From contig NC_057862.1 of NCBI RefSeq assembly GCF_019393635.1, positions 267,234,441 through 267,298,440 of the forward strand: a stretch of DNA of 64,000 nt, read 5' to 3'. Below the pieces are notes generated by a model. It saw only the letters and a program-made list of their open reading frames with translations, was not told the origin of the DNA and did no database searches. The position numbers and the translations under genes were made by a program. The stretch is from Dromiciops gliroides (taxonomy: Eukaryota > Chordata > Mammalia > Microbiotheria > Microbiotheriidae). Positions 1-11,698 of this stretch are shown piece after piece. Position 1 is the stretch's first letter, and every line of letters starts with the position of its first letter.

Positions 1-1800
1 TCTTCAATGTTTACCTTATATTTCTCCTAGATGTTATATGTTGAATTTTACCTTAATTTTTGTTTTTTTTAAATCACAAAAACCTGAAAGTATTTCAATT
101 CATTGAATGTCCATTTTTTCCCCCATTCAGGATTATACTTAACTTTGTTGGGTAAGTTACTCTTGGCTATAACCCCAGCTCTTTTGCTCTACAGAATATA
201 ATATTCCAAAACCTATGGTCATTCAACACAGTAGCTATTAGGTTTTGTGTAATACTTGTTGTACGTAGTTCCATGATATTTAATTTTTTTCTTACTACTT
301 GCAATATTTTGTCCTTAACTTGGGAGCTTTGAAACTTGGCCATTATATTCCTGTAGATATTTCTTCTGGGATCTCTTTCAGGTGGTGATTGGTGAATTTT
401 TTTCTATTTTTGCATTGCCAAGAGTTCTAGAACTCCAGAGCAAATTTCCTTGATAATTTCTTATAATATTGCATTAAGATTCTTTTTTTTTACCATAATT
501 TTTAGGTAGTCCCTTTATTCTTATATTCTCCTTGATCTGTTCTCTAGATCAGTTGTCTTTCTGAGGAGATGTTTCATTTTCTCTTCTATTTTTTCATCCT
601 TTTGGTTTTGTTTTATGATTTCTTATTGTCTTAGAATATCATTATCTTCCCATTGCTGAATTCTAGTTTTCAAGGAATTGTATTCTTCCTTAAGTTTTTG
701 GTTCTCTATTTCAAATTAGTTGACTTTCTTTTCATAATTTTCTTAGATGCTTTTACTCCCCCCACCCCATTTTTCCTCAATTTCCCTTATTTGGTGGGGT
801 TTTTTTTGTTTGTTTTTTGGTGAGGCAATTGGGGTTAAGTGCCTTGCCTAGGGTCACACAGCTAGTAAGTGTTAAGTGTCTGAGGCCGGATTTGAACTCA
901 GGCCCTCCTGACTCCAGGGCCAGTGCTTAACTGCCCCCCTTATTTGGTTTTTAAAGTTCTTTTAAAGTTCTTCCAAGAACTCTTTTTGTGCTTGGGGCCA
1001 TTTGATGTTTCTTATTGAAAAAGGAGGGGCTTTTTAAGTTCTATCTCCTTTGCTTGCTCATTTTAATTTTAATTTTTATTAAAATTTTTTTTTGTTTTGT
1101 TGTTTAGAAATTTTAATTTATTTTTTGTTTTGTTTTTTCTGAGGTCTGTTTCCAGGCCCAAACTTGGGCTCTCCTAAGTCATAGCTAGACCCTCATCCAC
1201 ACTGTCCCACAAATGATCTTGTTCCTTGTGGTCTCTCTGGTGGCTGCAAACAATAGCTGTCCTTTCTGTCCTGGAACTGAAACCAGGGACTCTGCTCTCC
1301 TGCAGGTGCCCATAGTCCAAAGGTTACCCACCCCTCACTACTGAACTTACCAGGTGTGTGCTAGCTCTATCTCTGTGCTGTTATAGCCCAACCTGGGACA
1401 CATCTGGCCAGCACAGCTATGCTTGGCATCCCTAAACAGTGGAAAGTCTTTCAATCTTCTCCTACTCAACTGTCCTCCCACATCATGAGATAAAAGTTTT
1501 TAATGCTCAGGCTGCCTCTCAACCCAGCTGCCTCCAGGGCTTGTTGTTGATTCTACAGTCAGACCAGAGGTGCTTGTACTTCACTCAGGTCAAACCTCTG
1601 CTCCTGGAGAGGTCTTTCCTGGGTTTTTTCCAAATTGTCTTAGGAGGACATCTGCTTCACCCTGTATTTATTTTTGCTATTCTGAGGCAGTGTTCTATCT
1701 TTTTTTTTCCTGGAGGAAATTTGGAGAGTCAAAAGTTTTCTGACCAAAATTACCTTTCACAAGGCCATACATCACAAAAGGTTAAGAAATTTGCCCCCCC
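1..1800 (-). mobile_element. L1 5' portion (ORF1 and 5' UTR), antisense
   Basis: Read on the minus strand, bases 30-780 match the decayed end and middle of L1 ORF1 seen at 11.7-12.5 kb and 42.9-43.9 kb. On the plus strand this appears as the order 'ggattatact-taactttgttggg', 'ccttaacttgggagctttg' and 'ctttcaggtggtgattggtg'. Bases 950-1790 correspond to the ORF1 start and the GC-richer 5' UTR, recognisable by the 'tctgtcctggaact' stretch shared with 61.7 kb. Many stops make it non-coding. A SINE splits it at 796-936. Confidence 0.75.
796..936 (-). mobile_element. tRNA/MIR-core marsupial SINE with TSD
   Basis: This is an antisense copy of the abundant SINE of this window (head ggggcagctaggtgg, core gtgtgaccctgggcaagtca). 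It is bounded by a 12-bp TSD, cccttatttggt, at 784-795 and 937-948, so it inserted into the surrounding L1 after that L1 arrived. Confidence 0.93.
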
Positions 1801-1912
1801 AAAACCCATAAGCATATTTCTTTTTTAAAAAAAATTTTTAAAGAATTTTTTTTAAAGTAATGAACATTTTTATTTCTAGTTTTGGGTTCCAATTTTTATT
1901 CCTCCTTCCTTC
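1801..1912 (-). mobile_element. L1 3'-end fragment, antisense
   Basis: T-rich start followed by 'ttttgggttccaatttttattcctcc', which is the reverse of the L1 3' terminus seen in many copies here (for example 56.4 kb). It is cut off by the LTR that starts at 1913. Confidence 0.6.
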
Positions 1913-2453
1913 TGTTATGGGCCTGAGTACCTCATTTGAATGGCCCTGGATACTCCAGAAGTTTTCTGAGGTAAATCAAAAGAAATTTCTCCTTGAGAAA
2001 CTAAACCAAAGGACAAACACACCTAACTAGTCTCCCCCACCCCTTGGGGAGATAAGATTAGGTGTGACTGCTGCCTTTGTGGCATGAGGAGCAGAGAGAT
2101 GGCTTGAGAGATGCAGAGCCACCTCTCACCAAACTTCCTCCAGCCACCACCAGTGTGGGATAGTCCTCCCCCAATAGGGGAACTTTCCACAGTCAGATGA
2201 TCACCCCCATCAGTCCTCTATAAAAGTATCTATCTCCTGCTCAAGGAGATTGGTATCTCAGAGCCACACTCTGTGCCATGCCTTCTCCCCATGAAAAGAG
2301 GTCCAAGGATTTCTCTCTTGGTTTCCCTTCCCCAGCCCCTAGATAAACTATTATCTTATTCTATTGGATTTGTGTGCAAGAGGGTGTAATTCTTTAAAGA
2401 GGAATTTCTAAGAGTCCTTACTCCAAACCCCCTACCCTATTTTCCCCATCACA
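1913..2453 (+). mobile_element. Solo-type LTR (family C)
   Basis: About 540 bp beginning TGTTATGGGCC and ending ATCACA. A TATA box (tataaaag, near 2220) lies about 230 bp from the end, as expected for an LTR promoter. A second copy lies in reverse at 44601-44921 and shares the start, the 'ttctccttgagaaactaaacca' segment and the sequence up to the TATA box. I could not find a clean 4-bp TSD, so the outer boundaries are less certain than for the other LTRs. Confidence 0.7.
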
Positions 2454-2779
2454 TATCTATACATTTTAAGTATAGTACCTTAAAACAATATTAGGAATTT
2501 TAAAAACTTGAACAAAACAGATTAATTACCAATCGGGTGTTCTTAGTTTAGTTGTATGTGCCTTTGCTCTATACTTTACACGGAAAAAGTTGGGGTTAAA
2601 ATGTGCAGCCCTCTTAATGCTGACAGGGAGTGGCATGTTTTACAGGAGTGAAATAATTCTCAATTTGAATAGCACAAGGAGATGTTTAAGATTTTATATA
2701 ATATCTCACCCTTTTAGTTGTCTTGAAGCTCAACCTTATAGGATTAGAAGGGTTAATTTACAAATTAAGAGAGCTTTTG
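2454..2779. other. Unassigned AT-rich stretch, target of an L1 insertion
   Basis: No gene or recognised repeat. Its right end (aagagagcttttg, 2767-2779) is the left copy of the TSD of the next L1, and the same sequence context resumes at 3936. It could be more of the minus-strand retroviral interior described at 3936-4553. Confidence 0.4.
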
Positions 2780-3922
2780 TCCCCAATTGAGAAATGGTCA
2801 AAGGATATGAACAGGCAGTTTTCAGATGAAGAAATCAAAGCTATCTATTACCACATGAAAAAATGCTCTAAATCACTATTCATTAGATAACTGCAAATTA
2901 AAACAACTCTGAGGTACTACCTCACACCTATCAGATTGGCTAATATGACAAAAAAAGGAAAATAATAAATGTTGGAGAAGCTGTGGAAAAATTGGGACAC
3001 TAACTAATGCATTGTTGGTGGAGCTGTGAACTGATCCAACCATTCTGGAGAGCAATTTGGGACTATATGCAAAGGGCATACCCTTTGACCCACTAATACC
3101 ATTACTAGGTCTATATCCCAAAGAGATCATAGAAAAGGGAAAAGGAAAGGGAGGGTAGACTGAAGGCCAGAAACAAAACACTAGTGAGAAGGTACAGGGG
3201 AAAATAAAGAGAAAAATACAAACAAGGAAAAAATAGGATGCAGGAAAATACAGAGTTAGTAATCATAACTGTAGATGTGAATGGGATGAATGCTCCTATA
3301 ATATGGAAGCAGATAGAAGAGTGGATTAGAAAAGGGAAAGGGACCCACATATACAAAAATATTTATATCAGCTCTCTTTGTTGTGGCAAAGAATTGGAAA
3401 TCGAGGGAATGCCCATCAATTGGGGAATGGCTGAACAAGTAGTGGTATATGAATATAATGGAATACTATTTTGTGCTGTAAGAAATGATGAGCAGGCAGA
3501 TTTCAGAAAAACCTGGAAAGTCTTAAATTGACTGATGCTGAGTGAAGGGAGCAGAACCAGGGGAACATTGTGCACAGTAACAGCAACATTTTGTGATGGT
3601 CAACTCTGAAAGACTTGTCTCTTCACAGCAGTTCAATGATTCAAGACAATTCCAAAAAATTCATGATAGAAAATGTTTTCCACATCCAGAAAAAAGAACT
3701 GTGGATTCTGAATTTTGAAGTTTTTCCCTTGTGTTCTGATTCTTCTTTCACAAGATGACTAATGCAGAAATATATAACCTATATCAGATTGCTTTATGTC
3801 TTGGGGAGTGGGGAGGGAAGGGAGAGAGGGAGAAAAATTGAAACTAAAAATCTAATGAAAACAAATGTTGAAAAATATCTTTACATGTCACTGGAAAATA
3901 ATAAAATACTTTTATGATAAAA
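2780..3922 (+). mobile_element. L1 3' copy with an inserted ORF1-ORF2 junction segment
   Basis: Sense L1 bounded by a 13-bp TSD (aagagagcttttg, 2767-2779 and 3923-3935). Bases 2780-3135 are the ORF2 C-terminal region ('acaactctgaggtactacctcacacc'). Bases about 3345-3920 are the ORF2 tail and 3' UTR. Between them, about 3140-3340 is out of order: it is the inter-ORF purine-rich segment plus the start of the ORF2 endonuclease (VIITVDVNGMNAPI). Both joins fall in an aaaagggaaa tract, pointing to template switching during reverse transcription. A 97-aa chimaeric frame (3238-3531) results and is not expected to be a gene. Confidence 0.88.
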
Positions 3923-3935
3923 AAGAGAGCTTTTG

Positions 3936-4553
3936 CCAATATTAATTACTTAACCCCTCCCCCCCCTTTTACTATGTTCATTTAAGGCTATGAACGCCTA
4001 GCAGAGAATTTACATTCCAATGCCAAATTCAAACTCTGAGAAGTTCACAATGTAAAGCCATCCTGTAGTCAGTCTACCAACAATTGTGAGATAGTGAAGG
4101 TTACTTCTTCCAGTCTACCTTACCAGAGCCTACTCTAGGTGTTGTAGAGACTGATCAGGTGACCTGTATAACTTCAATTCTCCTCTCTCCTGTTGTTACA
4201 ATAGAAAATCACTTTCTTCTTTTTGCCTAAGTTCATTTCCTCTCATTTTTAAAGGATACCCCCAAGGGGAGTGGGTAATGCTTTCTCCTTGTCCCCTATG
4301 GTGGGTTGGGCTAGACCCCACCAAGAAATACCCCATTTGCATCCAAATGGGTGCCAATGAAAACCTGAAGAGTGTTACTCAAGTCAGGATGTCTCCTGAC
4401 TCTAGAGAAATGAAGATGTGGATGTAGAGTCTGACCTCAGACTGTGGGGGCCCAACCAACACAATTGAGGCTACTGACAGAGTTGAGAGCACAGTGCACA
4501 CCCCACCCAGGGAATCCAAGGGCCAAATGAGTAGCCCCCTTTTTACCTGTCAT
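3936..4553 (-). mobile_element. ERV leader / internal remnant, minus strand
   Basis: This follows the primer-binding site on the minus strand, so it should be the leader and start of the interior of an endogenous retrovirus. All frames are short and broken and I recognise no gag or pol motif. It breaks off next to the L1 insertion at 2780-3922, and the interior may continue beyond that insertion. Confidence 0.55.
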
Positions 4554-4571
4554 TCCTGGGTTTCAGCACCA
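4554..4571 (-). promoter_or_regulatory. Retroviral primer-binding site, tRNA-Phe type
   Basis: Read on the minus strand this is TGGTGCTGAAACCCAGGA. It matches the 3' end of tRNA-Phe (TGGTGCCGAAACCCGGGA) except at two positions, both explained by CpG decay. It lies three bases after the end of an LTR (CCCCCCACA), which is the correct place for a primer-binding site. Confidence 0.8.
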
Positions 4572-4574
4572 AAA

Positions 4575-5334
4575 TGTGGGGGGAGACTTGTGACCTGGAT
4601 TGAGAAGCTAGTTTACCTAAAGAATTGGAGGCTCATCATGAATATTGTAAAATAAAAAGATTTATTAGGAGAGAGGAATATGTGGCCAGAAGATAGAATC
4701 ACTATGGAGACTATTTCTGATCTCTCCTAATCTTATTGTAAAACCATCAACATCTTTTTTCAGTGCACCTGGCTTTTCTTTTAAAAACTTAATTCCAAAG
4801 GAGGGTGGGGTGTGTGTGAGAAAATAATAGGGTTTTGGGAATGCCCAAAGGCCCCCTCTGGGGGGGGGGGTTGATTGGATTAAGGTTGATTGGATTGATT
4901 GATTTAGTTGATTAACTCACTTAAAGATAATTCAATTAAAACTACACCTGCCTGACCCTCAAGAGGGTGTGTTCTTAGAGGGTGTGAACTCTGACCTCAA
5001 CAAGTGAAGCAATGGATTTGGTTGATGCTAGCCAATTAGCTTGAAGCAGTGTGTAAGGACCACCTCTCCTCTGGACCTAGACAAAGCTTCCACATGAAGT
5101 TACTTGGAGTTAGACTCTCTCAGAAGCTCTTGGTGACAGAGGACTTGGAGGAAGAAGCAGGACAGGCTGAGCTCTATTTTTCTTCTAGGCTAGAAGGCTT
5201 CTTAACTTTCTGAGCCAGGTGTTCTCTTTATACTAATACTCGGTATGCTTTAATAAATGATCCAGAATTGGTGCTAACACTTCTGATTTATAAGTTACAA
5301 CTATATTAGAAACCCCAGTTAATTTTTCCCTACA
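4575..5334 (-). mobile_element. 5' LTR of the tRNA-Phe-type ERV
   Basis: On the minus strand it runs TGTAGGG...CCCCCCACA, about 760 bp. A polyadenylation signal (AATAAA in 'tcctaataaatc', near 4660) lies about 85 bases before the end, giving a sensible U5. The orientation is set by the adjacent primer-binding site. It contains a run of ten G and a ttgattgg-type repeat (4862-4910). A plus-strand AATAAA near 5252 and a possible cttg repeat (4587-4590, 5335-5338) are an alternative hint that a second LTR begins at 4591, so internal structure is uncertain. Confidence 0.65.
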
Positions 5335-5354
5335 CTTGGGACAGAAATAAGGTG

Positions 5355-6140
5355 ACCACATATAGTTTTACATGCCACAGTTGGGATGGTGGAGGAAAGG
5401 CAGTGATTTGTCTGAGCTTTCCCCAACACCCCTCCAAATACCTTCAAATAATCCCATAAGACCATCTCTGGAGCAGCAGAACCCACAAAAGGACAGGGTG
5501 AAATACTTTTCCAGCCAAAGACAACTTAGATGCATGGTAGGGGAGGTGTGTCATACCAGGATAAGAGTGCAACACAGTTCAGTGCAGGCTGTGCTAGTGT
5601 AGACTGAGCCCTAGTCCCAGCAAACCAGGAGCAGGCCTTGGGAGCCTCTGAATCAGCAGCAGCAGCAACTGCTTCTGGAACTCTTAGCCCACAGATGGCA
5701 AGGGAGTAAAAAAATTGGCCAGAAGCAGATTACAGCGATCTTTTTGCTAGCACTGAGACAGGACTCTGTTGTCTTGCCCATATTCAGATCCAACTGACAA
5801 TCTTGGGTGGCAGTCCTAGGCCAGGGAAGAGCATAAGCACATCAAAGCTTGTAGCCACAGTGGAACAAGATTCTGTTCATAGTTACAGGGCAGAAAAGCA
5901 TGCTTTCAGTTACAGATTAGAGCACAGGCCAGGAGAGTAGTAAACATACCTCCTTGGAAGAGCTAAAAACTTCCAAAATCCTAGAAATATCTCTGAAAAT
6001 AGCTATACAATGCTCCCTGAAGGTTATACTCCACCCTGGAATCAGTGCCCCACTTGAACAAAGAGTTAAAAATTAAGAAATAGGCTGAGGAAATGAGCAA
6101 ACAGAAAAAAAATGCTGACCATAGAAAGTTACTAATTTTT
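5355..6140 (+). mobile_element. L1 5' UTR and ORF1 start, sense
   Basis: This is the reverse complement of the 5' UTR seen at 61.5-62.2 kb: shared pieces include the 'cacagtggaacaagattctgttcatag' and 'gcacaggccaggagagt' stretches. It ends with the start of ORF1 (MSKQK-like codons near 6093) and then loses similarity. There are no coding frames of note. Confidence 0.7.
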
Positions 6141-6339
6141 GCATTACATTTCTATCATTCTCTTTTTTTTCCAGACAATTTACTGTTATAGAGAATAACT
6201 GTCCTTTCTAAATACACTCATTTTTCTAATTTGTTTTTATTTCTTGGATATTTTCACATAATTCTTTGCTTGCTCTTCTCAGCTAATTTGAAAGTTCCTT
6301 GTCATTTCAGTGGACTTTTTGAATATATGAATAAATTTA

Positions 6340-7465
6340 ATTATTATAAAAGAAACCATAAAAACAAACCAATATGAATGTTACATTTACTGAATTACAA
6401 GAAGATATAGATAATAGCAAAATAATAGTAAGAGATGTTAATGTTCCTCTTTTAGATTTAGACATATTAAACAGAAAGATAAATAAATAAGCAATAGAAG
6501 TGAATACAATGCTATAGAAACTAGAGCTCAAAAACTTATAAGATCATTTAAATTGGATTCATAAACAATATGCATATTTCTAAATGTCATATGGAACTTT
6601 TACTATAAAATTGACCAATAAATGTAAAAAGGCAGAAACTGTAAAAACATACTTTATAGATCATAACTCAATAAAAAATGATAAATAAAGGAACCACAAA
6701 GATTTATATCTATACAAATTGAGACAACTGTTAGCATTAGCAAATTTATAGTCTAAAAAATAAATCTCAAAGCATAAATAGGATTTTTGAATAATAATAA
6801 CAAAATAATAAACATAATAATGAAATAACAAAAAGACAATAATAGAGAAATCCTACTCAAAATAATAGAAAAAGTATAAATCTACCAAAGTGCACCCCAC
6901 ACTTATATAGATTCAATTACAAAGTTATACTTAAAGAAATAAAGAATAATTGAAATATTCACTTCTTATGGCTGAGCTAAGCCAACATAATAAGAAAATA
7001 CTGCCCAAATTTATTATTTTAATGTCATATCAATAAAATGAAGAGTATTTTAAAGAACTTGATAAAATAATAGGAAAATTAATATAAAGAAATAAAATAT
7101 CTAAAATATAATGGGAAATTATTTTTCAGATCTCAAACTATATTATACAATGTAGTCATAAAAATAATTTGGTAATGCTTCAATATGAAAAAGAACAGAT
7201 CAATGGAAGAGATGAATAATCAATAGAGAATCAAATATTGGCACTCAATAACCTCATATCTGATAAACCTGAAATAACAAATTAGTTAGGAAAGAGCTCC
7301 TTATTTGATAATAACTTCTAGGTTGACTGGGCATCAGTCTGACAAAAATTAGGATTATTCCCCACATATGTCAACACTTTCAATATTGTATAAGTTTCCC
7401 ACATCTCATTTTATACCATGTTCCACAATAAATTCAAAATATATATGTGATTAGAATACAGTTCT
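6340..7465 (+). mobile_element. Ancient degraded L1 ORF2, sense
   Basis: Very A-rich. Conceptual translation shows remnants of the L1 endonuclease ('IVRDVNVPLLDLD', then 'KINK', 'YGTFTIKLTNK' and 'DHNSIKN') and later of the region after the reverse transcriptase ('cagatcaatggaagaga', 'tttgataaacctgaaataac'). Many stops and internal deletions. It is older than the L1 copies around it judging by decay. Confidence 0.7.
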
Positions 7466-9086
7466 TGTAATGGAAGCCTCAGAAGTTTGTTGTTTCATTT
7501 GCTTACTGAATAAGGGGGTTAGTGCTGGAGTCCTGGCTTGGGGTTCTTGAAGATTATTATCTAGAAAACCCATACCAGAAAGAGAAAAAAAGTTTCCATT
7601 TTAGTAACATAATATATTTTTGAAATAGCATTTTTTCCTCTCCACAGCCCATAAGTAAAGAAAAAAACACTTTAAAATGTTCTTTTAATTTTTTCTCACT
7701 TTAAAGTAATACATAATTTTTTTTTCCTTTAAAAGAAAGACAACATGCAAACAGATATACAAAACAAGCTATCTATGGGATAAATAGAAGTTAATTAGCA
7801 GAGGGAAGGTACTGGAATTAAGAGGGATTGGGGAAGGCTCCTTATAGAATGTGGATTTTTTTTTCCTTTAAAAAGACTGAGGAACTATTTGTTATACAAA
7901 ATGATACATAATTTTTTAAGGATTAAATGATACTTAACAAACAGTATCACCTGGCATGGAGGGAACCCATGTGGGAGAAATCAGGGACCTGGTTACCAGA
8001 GGAGACATTCTGTGTTTCGCCATCACATGGTTGGGAAATAGCCACTTTCCATTGGTCATGGAGCTGGAACAGGCTGCAACATTACTGTGTTGCCTAAAAG
8101 ATGCTACAGCTGAAAGGATGAAGAAAGCCCAATCCATTAATTACTTGGCTGGTCAGGAGACCTAGACTTTGTGTTCTCTCACCATCTGTGTCCAAATAGG
8201 GTAAAGGTCCTGTACACTCATAGAATGGCAATTATTATTTGAAGTGGGTGAAAGGAAGGACTACATTACACTCTGCCCCCCCTCCCCCCAATCCCAACCC
8301 CTTTTAGGCCCATGTGGCCTTGAGAAACAGGCTTGGGGCTTTGTTCTGGTTTCTTTTATCTATCTTTTTTTTTTTTTTTAATTCTAGGTAGAGGTGGTAG
8401 AGTCCTCAGAGTCCAACTTAAGCCATGGCAGCCTTGTAGGTAGGATTGTGAATCAGATATATTCCCACCCCAGTATGGAAGCTCTGAGAAGCCAGGGTAC
8501 ATGGGACTTAAGCCCAAGGGAGGCTTTGGACTTGGAACTTGGTGGGAGTATTTCAGAACTGTAGTAGTCTAAATTAAGTGGGACTATAGGATCTAAATTA
8601 AGCTGTGTAACTGATCTCCTCCCCTTTCCAGAGACTGAGGTGGTATGTGTGTGGTTTTATGCCCTGAGTGTCAGGGACTATGTCCCTAGGTTGTTCTTAC
8701 ACCTTTGAAGTAAAATTACTTCATAAAAGTTAATCAGAGAGTAATCAGAGGGAGGAGATAGTTTCAAGGAGCGTAACCTGGAAGCAGAGAAGGGAGTCAG
8801 ACTATGGTAAAGAGCAAATCTTGGAATTCCAAAGGAACAAACTACCCAATAGTGATGATCCATTCAATGAGGAGTTGGATGAGGACTTTGAGAAAGGTCT
8901 TCCAGGCCTTATGTTTTTCATTACCATTGTATTCTAAGAATAAGTACACTCTTCCCATGGATATCATGTACAATTTTGGAAGAAGGCACCCAAAGTTTAG
9001 GGGAGAAATGTTTCATAGCAACTGTTCTTAACATATTATATATATACAAATATATATAAAATATCATGTTTATAAATGCTTTTGTT
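7466..9086. other. No gene recognised; possibly unique sequence
   Basis: No repeat of the families seen elsewhere is apparent. A 69-aa frame at 7956-8165 (plus) and short frames on both strands lack recognisable domains. There is a T-run near 8367 and an AT-rich tail (9030-9065). The more GC-rich stretch 7950-8800 could be a decayed LTR or exon, but I see no splice or family signal that supports either. Confidence 0.4.
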
Positions 9087-9732
9087 AAGAGCTAATTGTG
9101 TAAAACAACTCTGATGTATTACCTCACACCTATCAGAGTGGGAAATATAACAAAAAAGGAAAATATTAGATGTTGGATAACTGGGATGCTAATCCACTGT
9201 TGGTGGAGTTGTGAAAAGATCCAGCCATTCTAGAGACCAATTTGGAACTATGCCCAAAGGACTATAGAACTATGTATACCCTTTTATTCAACAATACCAC
9301 TTCTGGATTTATATCCCAAAGACATCTCCCCACCCCCCTACAAAGAGAAAAAGACCTAATTGTACAAAAATATTGATAGCAGCTCTTTTTGTAGTGACTA
9401 AGAATTGGAAATCAAAGGAATGGACATCAATTGGGGAATGGCTAAACAAGCTGTGGTATATGATGGTGAAGGAATATTATTGTGGTCTAAGAAATGGCAA
9501 GTAGGATGATTTCAGAAAGGCCTGGATAGACTTGTATGAAGTGAGCAGAGCCAGGAGAACATTGTACACAGTGAAATCAATATTGTTTGATAAAGAACTG
9601 CAAATGACTTAAGTATTCTCAGTAATACAATGATCCAAGACCACCTCAAAGGACAAATGATGAAGCATAATATCCACCTCCAAAAAAAGAACTGATATTG
9701 ATTGAATGTATACTGAAGTATTCTTTTTTCAC

Positions 9733-10098
9733 TGTAAGGGGCTAAAATTCTAGCTAGTCTGTCTAAAATATCTAATGAGTGGTCGCCAATAAATTATAAG
9801 CTTTAGCAAGAGTTTAGACTTTTAAGCATTTCTTAAGGAGAATAAAAATTTGGTGGAGAGAAAGAGGCCTAGATTCATCTATCTATCAAAGGGAGAGCAC
9901 ATTTTAGCTCTACTCTCTTTGAGAGTCCAGATGAAAGAGAGCGAGAGCACCAGTCTCGCCTCCTCTTCCTCTCACAAGCAAACGTCACTTCCTGACGCCA
10001 AAGAAAAGCTGCATGGCCTTGCCCTCAGAGGCCTTCTCCTTATGGCAGAGCTTTTCTACAGTAAATATCCAGCAGGTGGCGTCATTCCAATTGTTACA
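9733..10098 (-). mobile_element. 3' LTR, family A
   Basis: 366 bp; on the minus strand TGTAACAATTGG...CCCCTTACA. Related to the solo LTRs at 16632, 50299 and 56941 (shared 'taaaattctagct', 'taagctttagcaag' and 'ggtggcgtcattccaat' blocks). Confidence 0.9.
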
Positions 10099-10113
10099 GT
10101 CCCCCTTTTTTTG
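10099..10113 (-). promoter_or_regulatory. Polypurine tract of the family A element
   Basis: On the minus strand it reads caaaaaaaagggggac immediately before the TG that starts the 3' LTR. Such a tract primes plus-strand DNA synthesis in LTR elements. Confidence 0.8.
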
Positions 10114-10526
10114 TCAAGAAACACAGGGTGTTTCCTTGATGAAACAGTCAAAAATAACAGAATATAATACCCTATACTAACAAAAAATATAGAAAAGGGA
10201 GAAAGGGGAAATTTTGTCCAGAGGGGCGGTACCTCATGAACTGGCGCTTTGACATGGGCCTGCAGAGGGAGGGCCTCTGCAGAGAATACATATTACAAAT
10301 GGTAATAACAAAACAAAACTATTCATGTAAAGTCTTTCAAAGTCAGATGATTCTTGGGATGTCCTCTGGGTGTAGTCATGGAATGGAAGTCTCTTCAGGG
10401 GTTGATGTGTGGATGCTGGTAATCAGACAGGAAAATTTCCTACAAAATTGAGTTTAACACAACTTTAAAATAGGTTTGTCAATAATCAAATCAAACAATG
10501 AGAGTTCTTAAAAACATATCTAAGGG

Positions 10527-10673
10527 GGCAGCTAGATGGCGCAGTGGATAAGCACCAGCCCTGGATTCAGGAGGACTTGAGTTCAGATCCGGCATCAGAC
10601 ACTTACTAGTTGTGTGACCCTGGGCAAGTCACTTAACCCCAATTGCCTCATCAAAATAAAATAAAATAAAAAA
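10527..10673 (+). mobile_element. Marsupial SINE with 16-bp TSD
   Basis: Full-length sense copy. The TSD aaaacatatctaaggg is at 10511-10526 and 10674-10689; the tail is a (TAAAA)-like run. It sits inside the interior of the family A element. Confidence 0.95.
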
Positions 10674-11574
10674 AAAACATATCTAAGGGAATTCAGAATC
10701 TTAGTTGTTACACATGAAACATATAATAAAACAAAAATTGAAACATTCTCTAAAACTTAATATTACTAAAGTCCCCCCTTGTGGAGGGTAAATTGAGAAG
10801 ACAATTGTTGCGATACTAATTTTAAAAAATAATTTTTATCTTTGTTTCATCACTTTTTGCATCATTGGCCTAATTATCCTCATGCCATTATGAGAAATTT
10901 AAAAATCTAATATAATTGATAACAGATGTCAAGGCCAAATCCAACACTGTATTTATCATGACACCTGAGATAATTATGGGGGTTACCATAAAAGAACAGA
11001 GAAATGATGGGATATGAGCATTCCCACACTTGAGCAATATATACTGCTCATGCAGTATGCTAGGCTTAAAATAGGTTGATGGGATATATGTCCATGCCAC
11101 CAAACATATTGGAGGAAACTGAGTCAGACTTAATCAGATGCATGGGATTGAGACATCCATGGCATCAGGCATATAGGAGGGGGCATAGAAGCCAGGTGTA
11201 GAATGAGATGGATGGGATGAAAACTTCTAGCCATCTGTACAATATTGTGGGGAAAAAAATTAAACCACGAGAAACCAACCTCAACGTTTGTCAAAAGCTG
11301 GTCCCTTGGCCTTACCTTGACTTCATGCATGTCTCTGCTCATGTGACAGTTCAGTGTCTGCTCTTGCATGTATTCCTCTTTCTATTGGCTGGCATCTTGG
11401 CCAACTGGCATCTGATAACTCAGAATGAAGGCAATTAATGTCTTAAATGATAAGTTCCCATAATCCAAGTCTCATATGGATTAAAAAATTGAGTATAGTA
11501 ATGATTGCAAAAATATGAATGTATCTTGACTCAGAATATAATATACAATTATGCAATAATTTCAAATAATACCT

Positions 11575-11690
11575 AGCTAAGTGACACAGTGGACAAAGCA
11601 CCACACCTGGACCCAGGGGATCCCAGCCAAAACCCAGCCTCAGACACAAGACAGTCGCCCACTGTATGACCCCAGATATGTCCCCCAGCT
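11575..11690 (+). mobile_element. Divergent SINE 5' part of the chimaera
   Basis: Starts agctaagtgacacagtgg directly after the TSD and keeps the order of SINE landmarks (caccacacctgga, agcctcagacac, actgtatgacccc), but has no A-tail. It runs straight into antisense L1. Confidence 0.7.
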
Positions 11691-11698
11691 CCAATTTT

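Noticed and set aside
3238-3531. 97-codon frame starting with an endonuclease-like sequence
   Set aside because: It crosses the join of two out-of-order L1 parts; chance product of template switching.
5335-5338. Separate plus-strand LTR from 4591 to 5334 with cttg TSD
   Set aside because: The adjoining tRNA-Phe primer site and the minus-strand polyA signal fit a minus-strand LTR ending at 4575 better; noted as an alternative only.
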